DNA of 64,000 nucleotides, from positions 806,001-870,000 of the forward strand of contig JAPFBR010000001.1 in the NCBI GenBank assembly GCA_035798135.1. The letters run 5' to 3'. The notes under the pieces are model-generated. The model was given only the letters and a program-made list of their open reading frames with translations, did no database searches and was not told where the DNA came from. The position numbers and the translations under genes were made by a program. This DNA is from Sediminicola sp035798135. GTDB taxonomy: Bacteria > Bacteroidota > Bacteroidia > Flavobacteriales > Flavobacteriaceae. Of this stretch, positions 52,274 to 62,380 are shown in pieces. Positions within the stretch are counted from its first letter, which is position 1. Every line of letters begins with the position of its first letter.

Positions 52274-52281
52274 TAATTTTG
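52274..52281 (+). promoter_or_regulatory. -7 element of the gdhA promoter
   Basis: TAATTTTG, an exact match, 46 bases before the gdhA ATG. Confidence 0.5.
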
Positions 52282-52327
52282 CCCGTATATTTTCAATTCA
52301 TCAAAATTAATAATAATCAAGTTTTTT

Positions 52328-53671
52328 ATGGAAGCAAAGATTAAAGCGTTTATGGAGGAGGTGACATCTCGAAATGGTCACGAACCAGAATTCATTCAGG
52401 CAGTTCATGAAGTAGCTGAAACGGTAATACCATATATAGCAAAACACGATATCTACAATGGGAAAAATATCCTTTTAAGGATGGTTGAACCAGAGAGATT
52501 GATTTCTTTTCGGGTTTCTTGGGTAGATGACGATGGAGATATCCATGTGAACAGAGGGTATAGGATTCAAATGAATTCTGCCATTGGACCTTATAAAGGT
52601 GGATTGCGTTTTCACCCAACGGTAAATGCAAGTATCCTTAAATTCTTGGCATTTGAGCAAGTATTTAAAAATAGTTTGACCACATTGCCTATGGGCGGTG
52701 GTAAAGGAGGTTCGGATTTTGACCCTAAAGGGAAATCCGATGATGAAGTAATGCGTTTTTGCCATGCTTTCATGACAGAGCTTTGCAGACATATTGGTCC
52801 TAACACCGATGTACCTGCCGGAGATATAGGTGTTGGCTCAAGGGAAATTGGTTTCTTGTTCGGAATGTACAAGAAAATAAGAAATGAGTTTACTGGAGTT
52901 TTAACGGGTAAAGGCCGTTCTTGGGGTGGTTCTTTAATACGTCCGGAAGCAACTGGTTATGGTACCGTGTATTTTGCCCAGAGTATGTTGCAAACACAAG
53001 GGAAAGATTTTTCAGGAAAAAATGTGGTGATTTCAGGATCAGGAAATGTAGCGCAATTTGCGGCAGAAAAAGCAATTCATTTGGGGGCTAAAGTATTAAC
53101 GCTTTCAGATTCCCAAGGCTATATTTTTGATAAAGATGGTATTGACACAGAGAAGCTGGAATTTGTAATGGACCTTAAAAATAACAAAAGAGGTCGTATT
53201 TCTGAATATGTAGATAAATACAAATCAGCTACCTTTCATAAAGGATCAACACCTTGGGAGGTTGCCTGTGATATTGCGTTGCCTTGTGCTACACAAAATG
53301 AGTTGGATGGCGATGCTGCAAAAACATTGATTAAAAACGGATGTATTTGTGTTGCCGAAGGCGCAAACATGCCTTCTACACCTGAAGCGATTCATGAATT
53401 CCATACTGAAAAAATATTATTCGCGCCAGGAAAGGCTTCCAATGCCGGGGGTGTGGCTACTTCAGGACTTGAAATGTCTCAAAACTCATTACGTATAAGC
53501 TGGACCCGTGAAGAGGTTGATGGTCGTTTAAAAGATATTATGGAGGATATCCATGCTTCTTGTATACAATATGGTAAGGATGAGGATGGTTATTGCAACT
53601 ATGTAAGAGGAGCGAATATTGCTGGCTTTGTAAAAGTTGCTGATGCTATGCTTGCCCAAGGGGTGATCTAA
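52328..53671 (+). CDS. gdhA: glutamate dehydrogenase, NADP-type
   Basis: This hexameric enzyme makes glutamate from 2-oxoglutarate and ammonium. The 447-residue protein has the active site LPMGGGKGGSDFDPKGKSD with the catalytic lysine, the substrate region PYKGGLRFHPTV, and the Rossmann segment VVISGSGNVAQFAAEKAIHL. The C-terminal dehydrogenase domain is complete. It has its own promoter and terminator, so it is monocistronic. Confidence 0.96.
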   Translation: MEAKIKAFMEEVTSRNGHEPEFIQAVHEVAETVIPYIAKHDIYNGKNILLRMVEPERLISFRVSWVDDDGDIHVNRGYRIQMNSAIGPYKGGLRFHPTVNASILKFLAFEQVFKNSLTTLPMGGGKGGSDFDPKGKSDDEVMRFCHAFMTELCRHIGPNTDVPAGDIGVGSREIGFLFGMYKKIRNEFTGVLTGKGRSWGGSLIRPEATGYGTVYFAQSMLQTQGKDFSGKNVVISGSGNVAQFAAEKAIHLGAKVLTLSDSQGYIFDKDGIDTEKLEFVMDLKNNKRGRISEYVDKYKSATFHKGSTPWEVACDIALPCATQNELDGDAAKTLIKNGCICVAEGANMPSTPEAIHEFHTEKILFAPGKASNAGGVATSGLEMSQNSLRISWTREEVDGRLKDIMEDIHASCIQYGKDEDGYCNYVRGANIAGFVKVADAMLAQGVI

Positions 53672-53690
53672 AGATTCCCGAAACAGAATT

Positions 53691-53726
53691 AAAAGGCTTT
53701 CCAATTCTTGGAGGGCCTTTTTGTTT
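53691..53726 (+). terminator. terminator after gdhA
   Basis: AAAAGGC(TT)TCCAA pairs with TTGGA(GG)GCCTTTTT: two stems around a 4-base loop, with a short internal loop, ending in a T-run. Confidence 0.8.
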
Positions 53727-53782
53727 TAGACCTACTTTTTAAGGCATGAACCTATTATCTTTATAGCTCCTAACCACTATAG

Positions 53783-54502
53783 ATGCAGATCACAACCAAG
53801 GCAATTGTTCTTTCAGGGCTCAAATATGGGGACACCAGTCTTATCGTAAAAGCGTTTACGGAGCAAAGTGGCCTTAAAACATACCTGCTGAAAGGGGTAT
53901 TGGCTTCCAAAAAAGGGAAGCTGAAATCAGCTTATTTTCAACCCTTGATGCAACTGGAGGTGGTGGCTTATCATAAAAATAAGGGGACTATGGAAAGTAT
54001 CAGGGAGGTTCGGGTAAATTACCATTACGAATCCTTACATACCAACATAACAAAAAATGCAATGACCCTATTTTTGGCAGAAATGCTTTCCAATAGCATT
54101 TTTGAGGAAGAGGAAAACCAGGAGTTGTTCCAATTTATAGAAGCATCGCTGCAATGGTTGGATACCCATGATGAAATCTCCAATTTTCACTTGTATTTTT
54201 TACTTCGATTGACCAAGTATTTCGGCTTTTTCCCACAAAGGGATGAAAGGGATGCACCCTACTTTGATTTGATGGCAGGGGAGTTTGTTCAGAATACAAC
54301 GTTACACCCCATGTTACACGGAGAAAACTTAAATTACTTTAAAGCGTTTTTGGGCATAAAATTTGATGAGTTACATTCTGTTAAAATGAAGAAGGTGAAC
54401 AGGCAAGAGCTGCTAAAATCACTGATTTTATATTTTGAATTACATTTACAGGGATTTCGAAAACCTAAGTCCTTGGCGGTTTTAAACGAAGTTTTCAGTT
54501 AG
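53783..54502 (+). CDS. recO: DNA repair protein RecO
   Basis: RecO loads RecA at gaps coated by single-strand binding protein, together with RecR. A 239-residue protein with an N-terminal OB fold (TTKAIVLSGLKYGDTSLIVK, then YLLKGVLASKKGKLKSAYFQ) and a helical C-terminal domain. Bacteroidota RecO lacks the zinc cluster, consistent with this sequence. The TonB receptor gene begins 1 base after its stop, so they share a transcript. Confidence 0.93.
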   Translation: MQITTKAIVLSGLKYGDTSLIVKAFTEQSGLKTYLLKGVLASKKGKLKSAYFQPLMQLEVVAYHKNKGTMESIREVRVNYHYESLHTNITKNAMTLFLAEMLSNSIFEEEENQELFQFIEASLQWLDTHDEISNFHLYFLLRLTKYFGFFPQRDERDAPYFDLMAGEFVQNTTLHPMLHGENLNYFKAFLGIKFDELHSVKMKKVNRQELLKSLILYFELHLQGFRKPKSLAVLNEVFS

Positions 54503-54503
54503 T

Positions 54504-56918
54504 ATGCGTAAAATAATTTTCATTGTTTGTTTAATAATCTTTCAGATGGTTCCGGCTCAAGAATTTGTCATTTTGGATACGGACAACCAAGAACCCATTC
54601 CCAATGTGGCCATTTATAATTTTGATAAAAGCAAAACTGTGATTTCCGATCTCTTTGGAAAGGCGGATTTGGGGATATTTACTACTAATGAGCGCATCAT
54701 TTTTAAACATATCGGATATCAAGTTAAAAGGACTTCCAAATCACTTTTGTCAAGAAGGGGAAATAACAAGGTGTTTTTGACCATGAATGCCGAGCAATTG
54801 GACGAAGTGGTCATGTCCATCTCCAAATGGGAGCAACAGCGGAAAGATATTCCCCAAAAAATAACATCCATAGATGCAAGGACTATTGCATTTAATTCGC
54901 CTCAAACTTCCGCCGACCTTTTGCAAAATAGCGGGAAGGTTTTCGTACAGAAAAGTCAATTAGGGGGTGGGAGTCCAATGATTAGGGGTTTTGCCACCAA
55001 CCGACTTTTAATTATGGTAGACGGCATCCGTATGAACAATGCCATTTTTCGTGGAGGGAATATCCAAAATATTATTTCAATAGACCCATTTATCATAAAA
55101 AACACGGAAGTGATCTTCGGGCCCGGCTCCGTGATTTATGGCAGCGATGCCATAGGGGGTGTCATGAACTTTTATACCCAGACTCCGCACTTGGCCATAG
55201 CGGATAGCCTACGTGTTTCAGGAAATGCGAATTATAGGTATTCCACTGCCAACAATGAAAACACTTGGCATGCTGATATAAATTACGGCAAAAGGAAATG
55301 GGGGTTGCTGACCAGTGTGTCCTATTCGAATTTTGGAGATCTAAAAATGGGAAAGAACGGTCCTGAATCTTATTTGAGAAACAATTATGTGGTTCCCTCC
55401 GTGGATGGAGACCAAATAGTGATAAATCCCAATCCGAGGAAGCAAGTGTCTTCGGGCTATGAACAGATCAACATAATGCAAAAAGTGGCATACCAGCCCA
55501 ACAACACCTGGGACTTGGACATGGGCCTATTTTACTCGGCCACCTCGGATTACTCTAGATATGACAGATTGATAAGGCCTAACAAGGCAGGTGATGGTTT
55601 GCGATCCGCAGAATGGTATTATGGTCCACAAAAATGGTTTATGGCCAATATTCAGGCAGTGCAAAAAGGGAAAGGAAAATTTTATGACGGACTAAAGATT
55701 ACGAATGCCTACCAGCATTTTGAGGAAAGCAGAAATGATAGGGGCTTTCAGGATCCTATTTTATATGCTACAGCCGAAAAGGTGGATGCCCTTTCTTCCA
55801 ACATAGATTTTGAAAACAAGCGAATGGGTGATTTTCGCTTGTATTACGGGGGAGAATATGTATTCAATAAAATTAATTCCAATGGCAGCCAAAAGGACAT
55901 CCAGACCAATCAGATATCTGGTTCTGCCTCACGTTATCCAGATGGCTCTACTTGGCAAACCTTGGCTGGATATGTCAATGTGGAATATAAATTGCAACCC
56001 AACCTAACCATCCTTTCCGGGATGCGGTATAGTCATGTATGGATCAATGCAGATTTTGACACCACCTATTACAATTTTCCTTTCCAAGAGGCCAACGTAA
56101 GCACAGGTGCCTTAACGGGAAGTCTTGGGTTTAGTTGGTTGCCCAAACCCGACCTCCAGGTTACCTGGAACGGATCTACCGGATTTAGGGCGCCCAATAT
56201 AGATGATATTGGAAAGATGTTTGATTCCGAACCTGGTGCCGTGGTGGTACCCAATCCAGATCTACAACCGGAATATGCCTACAATATGGAAGTGGGAATC
56301 CAGAAAAATTTTAAGGATAAGGTGGTGCTAAAAGGCGCGGCCTTCTATACATACCTTGTAGATGCGTTGGTGAGGCGGGATTTTCAGTTTAATGGAGAGG
56401 ACGAAATAGAATACAATGGAGAAATCAGTAAGGTACAGGCCATTCAGAATGCCGCCAAGGCTTATGTTTATGGCTTTGAATTTGGAATGGAGGCTGTTTT
56501 AACGGAAAACTTTTCGTTACAATCCAATCTCACCATAACTGAGGGCATTGAAGAAGAGGAGGATGGGACGGATTCACCAGGAAGGCATGTGGCCCCTACC
56601 TTTGGGGATGTACATGTCATTTGGAAAAATCAAAGTTTCAAGGCCGATATGTTCCTAGCCTATAATGGCGAGATTTCCAATGATAATTTAGCGGCCTCGG
56701 AAATTGGCAAGGACTATATTTATGAGCTGGATGCCAATGGGAACCCTTATTCGCCGTCATGGTACACATTAAATGTACGTTCACAGTATCAATTAAGCAA
56801 CAGTCTAAAAATAACGGCCAGTCTGGAGAATATTACCAATCAGAGATACCGTCCCTACTCCTCCGGCATAACGGCTCCTGGTACCAATTTAATATTGGGC
56901 TTGGGGTACCATTTTTAA
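54504..56918 (+). CDS. TonB-dependent outer-membrane receptor
   Basis: An 804-residue receptor: signal peptide, a carboxypeptidase-regulatory-like extension (FVILDTDNQEPIPNVAIYNF), a plug domain (TSADLLQNSGKVFVQKSQLG, GSPMIRGFATNRLLIMVDGI) and a C-terminal 22-strand barrel ending ...TNLILGLGYHF. The plug sequence resembles haem/haemoprotein-type and small-siderophore receptors, but the substrate is unproven. No SusD partner follows. Its cotranscription with recO is positional. Confidence 0.93.
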   Translation: MRKIIFIVCLIIFQMVPAQEFVILDTDNQEPIPNVAIYNFDKSKTVISDLFGKADLGIFTTNERIIFKHIGYQVKRTSKSLLSRRGNNKVFLTMNAEQLDEVVMSISKWEQQRKDIPQKITSIDARTIAFNSPQTSADLLQNSGKVFVQKSQLGGGSPMIRGFATNRLLIMVDGIRMNNAIFRGGNIQNIISIDPFIIKNTEVIFGPGSVIYGSDAIGGVMNFYTQTPHLAIADSLRVSGNANYRYSTANNENTWHADINYGKRKWGLLTSVSYSNFGDLKMGKNGPESYLRNNYVVPSVDGDQIVINPNPRKQVSSGYEQINIMQKVAYQPNNTWDLDMGLFYSATSDYSRYDRLIRPNKAGDGLRSAEWYYGPQKWFMANIQAVQKGKGKFYDGLKITNAYQHFEESRNDRGFQDPILYATAEKVDALSSNIDFENKRMGDFRLYYGGEYVFNKINSNGSQKDIQTNQISGSASRYPDGSTWQTLAGYVNVEYKLQPNLTILSGMRYSHVWINADFDTTYYNFPFQEANVSTGALTGSLGFSWLPKPDLQVTWNGSTGFRAPNIDDIGKMFDSEPGAVVVPNPDLQPEYAYNMEVGIQKNFKDKVVLKGAAFYTYLVDALVRRDFQFNGEDEIEYNGEISKVQAIQNAAKAYVYGFEFGMEAVLTENFSLQSNLTITEGIEEEEDGTDSPGRHVAPTFGDVHVIWKNQSFKADMFLAYNGEISNDNLAASEIGKDYIYELDANGNPYSPSWYTLNVRSQYQLSNSLKITASLENITNQRYRPYSSGITAPGTNLILGLGYHF

Positions 56919-56968
56919 TATAAAACCCTGAGTTTCCAGATTTTTCTTTAAAGTAAAGGAGACAATGG

Positions 56969-57268
56969 TTAGTCCTTGATGGCTTTTTTGGTTTCTTTGA
57001 CCGCCTCTTCAGTTGTTTTTTTTATTTCCTTACCGGCTTTTTTCAATGAATCTATTGCATTTTCCCCTACTCTTTCCATATCCTCTCCTACTTCTTCCAT
57101 TTTATCCATGGCATTCTCGCTTTCTTCCTCAATTTTATCTCCAGCCTCTTCTAGGGCTTCCTCGGTCCGATCTATTGCGTCTTTGGTTTTATCGGCAGTT
57201 TCCCTACAAGATTCCATAGTCATACTAATGGCTAGGATTAGGAGTCCGCTTAAAATTACTTTTTTCAT
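56969..57268 (-). CDS. small lipoprotein with acidic coiled coil
   Basis: A 99-residue protein: signal peptide, Cys in TMESCRETADKTKD as a likely lipobox, then a long Lys/Glu-rich helix with heptad-like repeats (DAIDRTEEALEEAGDKIEEE). It resembles small entericidin-like or YtxH-like stress lipoproteins, but no family is certain. Confidence 0.7.
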   Translation of the reverse strand: MKKVILSGLLILAISMTMESCRETADKTKDAIDRTEEALEEAGDKIEEESENAMDKMEEVGEDMERVGENAIDSLKKAGKEIKKTTEEAVKETKKAIKD

Positions 57269-57475
57269 AATTCTCGTTTTTAAGGATTAAATCCATTTTA
57301 AAAGTAATCTATTTTAAATAATGTTTTAGAAGTGCATTTTTGATTTTTTAATAAATATCTGTTTGTCAGGGTGGTAGGGGAATTCTTTAATTCTTTAATA
57401 AGAATTTAACATATACGCATTAGGGTAAAGGAAGGTTCGCTTGTTATATACCCAAACGAACAAAATTCAAATTTT

Positions 57476-58423
57476 ATGAAGAATTACTTAAAAAATGCAG
57501 GAATTATTTTAATGTCTGTTTTCGCTTTGGTATCATGTAGTGATAACAATGATGATGCAGGAATGGACGCGGAATCATATGACACCACTTTTAAAGTTAC
57601 GGATGCCCCAATTGACAATGCCAACGTGGAGGCTGTAGTAGTAACCATCACCAATGTTAAGGTAGATGGCAAGGCATTGGAAGCTTTTACGGCCACAACG
57701 GTCAACTTGGCTGCTTTGGTAAACGGAAAGACCGAAACCTTGGGTAATTTAGGCTTAAAAGCGGGTTCTTACTCAAATATTGAGTTTGAATTGGATTTCG
57801 AAAAGGATGTGAACGGGAATGCCCCTGGCTGCTATGTTGAAATGGCTGATGGAACAAAAGACGCTTTGGTAGCTTCTTCCAACAAAATTGCTATTCAGGA
57901 CAAGTTCGAAGTATTGGCAAAATCAGTAAACGAAGTGGTAATCGATTTCGACCTTAGAAAAACGGTCAAGGAAGATCAGAACACCCTTTCCAGCGATTTC
58001 AATTTTGTTACCATGAGCGAGCTTTCTGCCGGGATTAGAGTGGTGAACGAAGATTTGTCAGGAAGAATTTCAGGGTCTGCAAATGATGCAAACAACACTT
58101 CAGATAAAATCATTGTTTACGCCTATGAAAAAGGAAAGTTTAACGCTGACGCCGAAACAAAAGGTAGCGGTGCAAGTAATGTAACCTTTGCCAATGCGGT
58201 GACCAGTTCAGAGGTAAGCGGTCTTAGCGGATCTTATAACTTGAGCTTTTTGAAAGAAGGGGATTATGAATTGGTTTTTGCTTCTTATACAGAGGATAAT
58301 AACGAATTCTTTTTCAGCTCAATGTTGAATGCAGAATCTACTACTGGCTTGAATTTGGGAGCCATTAGTGTTACCTCCTCGGTTCAAATAGATGCGAATG
58401 TGACCATTACAGGAAGTAAATAG
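57476..58423 (+). CDS. DUF4382 lipoprotein
   Basis: A 315-residue lipoprotein with lipobox LVSC and an Asn/Asp-rich linker, then a DUF4382 domain (TFKVTDAPIDNANVEAVVVT, ITNVKVDGKALE) and a second C-terminal beta domain (SGSANDANNTSDKIIVYAYE) that looks like a carboxypeptidase-regulatory-like fold. It is presumably surface-exposed; function unknown. A terminator follows. Confidence 0.85.
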   Translation: MKNYLKNAGIILMSVFALVSCSDNNDDAGMDAESYDTTFKVTDAPIDNANVEAVVVTITNVKVDGKALEAFTATTVNLAALVNGKTETLGNLGLKAGSYSNIEFELDFEKDVNGNAPGCYVEMADGTKDALVASSNKIAIQDKFEVLAKSVNEVVIDFDLRKTVKEDQNTLSSDFNFVTMSELSAGIRVVNEDLSGRISGSANDANNTSDKIIVYAYEKGKFNADAETKGSGASNVTFANAVTSSEVSGLSGSYNLSFLKEGDYELVFASYTEDNNEFFFSSMLNAESTTGLNLGAISVTSSVQIDANVTITGSK

Positions 58424-58447
58424 TAAAGTAAAAATTTCATCTTATAT

Positions 58448-58477
58448 AAAAGCCCCTTGTTCAAGGGGCTTTTTTTG
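58448..58477 (+). terminator. terminator after the DUF4382 gene
   Basis: AAAGCCCCTTG and AAGGGGCTTT form a perfect 9- to 10-bp stem around a TTC-like loop, followed by a T-run. Confidence 0.88.
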
Positions 58478-58496
58478 TTTTTCAACAGAAAGAATT

Positions 58497-58519
58497 CTAG
58501 TGATTTTTCACTAGTTTTG
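58497..58519 (+). promoter_or_regulatory. ileS promoter overlapped by an inverted repeat
   Basis: -7 TAGTTTTG (58512-58519) is an exact match, 33 bases before the ileS ATG. CTAGTGA (58497-58503) and TCACTAG (58508-58514) are perfect 7-base arms around TTTT; the right arm covers the first bases of the -7 element, which would suit an operator. Confidence 0.45.
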
Positions 58520-58552
58520 CAAACTTAAAATAATGCAATAGAAGCTGTTATT

Positions 58553-61500
58553 ATGAAGTTTGCAGAATACAAAGGGTTAGATTTACCAAAAGTTGCCGAG
58601 GAGATATTACACTATTGGAAAGAGCATCAAATTTTCGAGAAAAGTGTAACTAGTAGGGAGGGTAAGGATAGCTATGTCTTTTATGAAGGACCTCCTTCTG
58701 CAAATGGAATGCCCGGGATCCACCATGTAATGGCCCGTACGATCAAGGATATATTTCCTAGGTACAAGACCATGAAAGGTTTCCAGGTGAAACGAAAAGC
58801 AGGATGGGATACCCATGGTCTTCCCATTGAACTAGGTGTTGAGAAAGAATTGGGGATCACCAAAGAAGATATTGGCACAAAAATTTCCGTAGAGGATTAC
58901 AATGCCGCCTGTAAAAAAGCCGTGATGCGCTATACGGATGTATGGAACAGTATGACGGAAAAGGTGGGGTATTGGGTAGATATGGAAGACCCGTATATCA
59001 CTTACAAATCCAAATATATGGAGACCGTATGGTGGTTGCTCAAGCAAATCTACGAGAAGGGCTTGATCTACAAAGGATATACAATTCAGCCCTATTCCCC
59101 AAAGGCTGGAACAGGCTTAAGTTCCCACGAGTTGAACCAACCTGGCACCTACCAAGATGTTACCGATACCACGGTAACCGCTCAATTTAAGGTACTTCAG
59201 GAAACGCTGCCTACCTCTATGAAAGGGATTGAGGGAGAGCTGTTTTTTTTAGCATGGACAACGACCCCTTGGACATTGCCATCCAACACGGCCTTAACGG
59301 TTGGACCCAAAATTGAATACGTAGTGGTGAAAACCTACAACCAATATACTTTTGAACCGACCAATGTGGTGCTGGCAAAATCATTGGCTGCCAAACAGTT
59401 TTCAGGTAAGTTTGAAGAGGTGGAAACTTTGGAGGATTGGGCAAATTACAAACAAGAAGATAAAAAAATTCCATTTTTAATTCAAGGTTCCTATCTAGGA
59501 AAAGATCTTGAAGGAATCAGATATGAGCAATTATTACCGTATGCCCTGCCTTATCAAGACCCAGAGAATGCCTTTAGGGTGATTACCGGCGATTTTGTGA
59601 CTACAGAGGATGGAACGGGAATAGTGCATACTGCACCTACATTTGGTGCTGATGATGCCTTGGTAGCTAAACAGGCTGTCCCAGAGGTTCCTCCCCTGCT
59701 TGTATTGGATGTTAATGGCAACCCTGTTCCTTTGGTTGATTTACAGGGGAGATTTCGTCCTGAAATGGGGGAATTCGCAGGTAAATATGTAAAGAACGAA
59801 TATTACAATGACGGAGAGGCCCCAGAGAAATCTGTGGATGTGGAACTTGCCATTAAATTAAAAGAAGAGAATAAAGCTTTTAAAGTAGAAAAGTATGTCC
59901 ATAGTTATCCTAACTGTTGGCGTACCGATAAGCCTATATTATACTATCCAATGGATTCTTGGTTCATTAAGGTAACCGATATCAAGGATAAAATGTTCAG
60001 CCTTAACCAAACCATAAACTGGAAGCCAAAAGCTACTGGGGAAGGTAGGTTCGGAAATTGGCTGGCCAATGCCAACGATTGGAACCTTTCCCGTTCACGC
60101 TACTGGGGCATACCATTGCCCATTTGGAGGACAGAAGATGGAAAAGAAGAGATTATTATTGGTTCCATAGCCGAATTGAAATCGGAAATGGACAAGGCCG
60201 TAGCTGCAGGGGTTCTGGAGCAGGATATTTTTTCAGATTTTGTTGCCGGTGATATGTCGGAAGAGAATTATGATAAAATAGATCTTCATAAAAACATAGT
60301 GGATCAGATAACCTTGGTTTCCGCTTCAGGAAAACCAATGAAGAGAGAGAACGATCTTATCGACGTTTGGTTTGATAGCGGCTCCATGCCATATGCACAG
60401 TGGCACTACCCATTCGAAAACAAGGACTTGATTGATGAAGGAAAGACGTTTCCAGCAGATTTTATTGCTGAAGGTGTTGATCAGACCAGAGGTTGGTTCT
60501 ATACACTCCATGCCATCGCGACAATGGTTTTCGATTCCGTTGCGTATAAAAATGTGGTCTCCAATGGTCTGGTTTTGGATAAGGAAGGTAAAAAGATGTC
60601 CAAGCGTTTGGGGAATGCGGCAGATCCGTTTAAAACGATGGATGAGCACGGTGCAGATGCCACCCGTTGGTATATGATCTCCAATGCCAATCCATGGGAC
60701 AACCTTAAATTTGATATAGATGGTATTGCTGAGGTTAAACGCAAGTTTTTCGGGACCTTGTACAATACCTATTCATTTTTTGCACTTTACACCAATATAG
60801 ACGGATTTAAATACGAGGAAGCAGATATTCCTTTGAAGGAACGTCCTGAAATTGACCAATGGATCTTATCCGAACTGCATTCACTTATCAAAAAAGTGGA
60901 TGAGGCCTATGCAGATTACGAACCAACCCGTGCCACCAGGGCCATTTCTGAATACGTACAGGAAAACCTGAGCAACTGGTATGTGCGTTTGAGCAGAAGG
61001 CGTTTTTGGAAGGGAGATTACCAGCAGGACAAAATATCAGCTTACCAAACGTTGTACACCTGTTTGGTGACCATTGCAAAATTATCGGCACCGGTGGCCC
61101 CATTTTTTATGGATCGACTTTATAAAGATCTAACATCAAGAACAGAGAAGGAACTTTTTGACAGTGTTCATTTGGCGAATTTTCCCATATATGATGGGAC
61201 TATGGTAAATCCAGGGCTTGAAAGTAAGATGGCCAAGGCACAGACCATATCGTCCTTGGTGCTTTCTATACGTCAAAAGGAAAAAATAAAAGTTCGCCAG
61301 CCTTTGCAGAAAATTATGATTCCCGTATTGGACGATCGTCAACGCGCTGAGATTGAGGCAGTAGCCGATCTTATCAAATCTGAGGTGAATGTAAAGGAAA
61401 TTGAATTATTGGATGATGCATCTGGAGTTTTGGTGAAACAGATAAAGCCCAATTTTAAGACTTTGGGACCAAAGTTTGGGAAGGATATGAAGGCAATTGC

Positions 61501-61954
61501 CAGTGCTGTGGCCCAATTGGGACAGGAGGATATCCAGAAAATTGAGCAAGAAGGCGAATTATCCTTACATATTGAAAATAAAAACCTTATTTTACAGTTA
61601 CAAGATGTAGAGATTTCTTCCCAAGATATTGCAGGTTGGCTTGTAGCCAGCTCAGGATCGTTAACAGTAGCCTTGGATGTCACCATTAACGAAACGCTTC
61701 GGAAGGAAGGAATAGCTAGGGAACTGGTAAACCGCATCCAAAATTTGAGAAAGGATTCTGGATATGAGGTAACCGATAAAATAGATGTGAAATTATTGAA
61801 GGACGGATGTTTGGAATTGGCCGTGGCAAGTAATATTGATTATATTAAAACTGAAACCTTGACCGCCGAGCTTATTTTTGAAGAGAAATTGGAAAGTGGA
61901 ACCGACATCGCCTTTGATGAAGTAAATACGAAATTGTTTATCCAAAAACATTAA
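58553..61954 (+). CDS. ileS: isoleucine-tRNA ligase
   Basis: The 1133-residue class I synthetase charges tRNA-Ile. The HIGH-type motif appears as GMPGIHHVMART near residue 54 and KMSKRLGN near residue 680; an editing domain (TTPWTLPSNTALTVGP, GTGIVHTAPTFGADD) lies between, and a C-terminal anticodon domain follows. The length corresponds to the IleS2-like (eukaryote-type, often mupirocin-tolerant) clade, common in Bacteroidota. It is followed by the DksA-like gene 4 bases later. Confidence 0.95.
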   Translation: MKFAEYKGLDLPKVAEEILHYWKEHQIFEKSVTSREGKDSYVFYEGPPSANGMPGIHHVMARTIKDIFPRYKTMKGFQVKRKAGWDTHGLPIELGVEKELGITKEDIGTKISVEDYNAACKKAVMRYTDVWNSMTEKVGYWVDMEDPYITYKSKYMETVWWLLKQIYEKGLIYKGYTIQPYSPKAGTGLSSHELNQPGTYQDVTDTTVTAQFKVLQETLPTSMKGIEGELFFLAWTTTPWTLPSNTALTVGPKIEYVVVKTYNQYTFEPTNVVLAKSLAAKQFSGKFEEVETLEDWANYKQEDKKIPFLIQGSYLGKDLEGIRYEQLLPYALPYQDPENAFRVITGDFVTTEDGTGIVHTAPTFGADDALVAKQAVPEVPPLLVLDVNGNPVPLVDLQGRFRPEMGEFAGKYVKNEYYNDGEAPEKSVDVELAIKLKEENKAFKVEKYVHSYPNCWRTDKPILYYPMDSWFIKVTDIKDKMFSLNQTINWKPKATGEGRFGNWLANANDWNLSRSRYWGIPLPIWRTEDGKEEIIIGSIAELKSEMDKAVAAGVLEQDIFSDFVAGDMSEENYDKIDLHKNIVDQITLVSASGKPMKRENDLIDVWFDSGSMPYAQWHYPFENKDLIDEGKTFPADFIAEGVDQTRGWFYTLHAIATMVFDSVAYKNVVSNGLVLDKEGKKMSKRLGNAADPFKTMDEHGADATRWYMISNANPWDNLKFDIDGIAEVKRKFFGTLYNTYSFFALYTNIDGFKYEEADIPLKERPEIDQWILSELHSLIKKVDEAYADYEPTRATRAISEYVQENLSNWYVRLSRRRFWKGDYQQDKISAYQTLYTCLVTIAKLSAPVAPFFMDRLYKDLTSRTEKELFDSVHLANFPIYDGTMVNPGLESKMAKAQTISSLVLSIRQKEKIKVRQPLQKIMIPVLDDRQRAEIEAVADLIKSEVNVKEIELLDDASGVLVKQIKPNFKTLGPKFGKDMKAIASAVAQLGQEDIQKIEQEGELSLHIENKNLILQLQDVEISSQDIAGWLVASSGSLTVALDVTINETLRKEGIARELVNRIQNLRKDSGYEVTDKIDVKLLKDGCLELAVASNIDYIKTETLTAELIFEEKLESGTDIAFDEVNTKLFIQKH

Positions 61955-61958
61955 AACT

Positions 61959-62342
61959 ATGGCAGAAGATTTAAAAGTAAGATACTCAGATAAGGACCTA
62001 GAAGAGTTTAGAGTATTGATTGAGGAAAAAATGAAAAAAGCAAAAAGCCATTTGGATTTGCTTAAGAGTTCATATATGAATGATGGTAACAATGGTACCG
62101 ATGATACCTCGCCAACTTTCAAGGCCTTCGAAGAAGGCTCCGAAACCATGAGCAAGGAGGCAAATACCCAATTGGCGATCCGTCAGGAGAAATTCATTAG
62201 GGATCTTAAGAATGCTTTACAGCGTATAGAGAACAAGACCTTTGGGATATGCAGGGTTACAGGAAAGCTCATCAATAAAGAGCGATTAAAACTGGTACCC
62301 CATGCCACCTTGAGCATAGAGGCAAAAAACATGCAGAGTTAA
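61959..62342 (+). CDS. DksA/TraR-like protein with degenerate zinc finger
   Basis: A 127-residue protein: an N-terminal coiled coil (YSDKDLEEFRVLIEEKMKKA) and a C-terminal TraR/DksA zinc-finger fold (NKTFGICRVTGKLINKERLK). Of the usual four cysteines only one (GIC) remains; the others are replaced by Thr, His and Ser. This version is the normal one in Flavobacteriia. It may bind RNA polymerase; in the ileS operon it starts 4 bases after the synthetase stop. Confidence 0.88.
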   Translation: MAEDLKVRYSDKDLEEFRVLIEEKMKKAKSHLDLLKSSYMNDGNNGTDDTSPTFKAFEEGSETMSKEANTQLAIRQEKFIRDLKNALQRIENKTFGICRVTGKLINKERLKLVPHATLSIEAKNMQS

Positions 62343-62346
62343 ATTA

Positions 62347-62371
62347 AAAACGCCCTTGTGGGCGTTTTTTT
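62347..62371 (+). terminator. terminator after the DksA-like gene
   Basis: AAAACGCCC and GGGCGTTTT form a 9-bp stem with a TTGT loop and a T-run. It ends right before the next gene's start. Confidence 0.85.
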
Positions 62372-62380
62372 ATGCCATTT

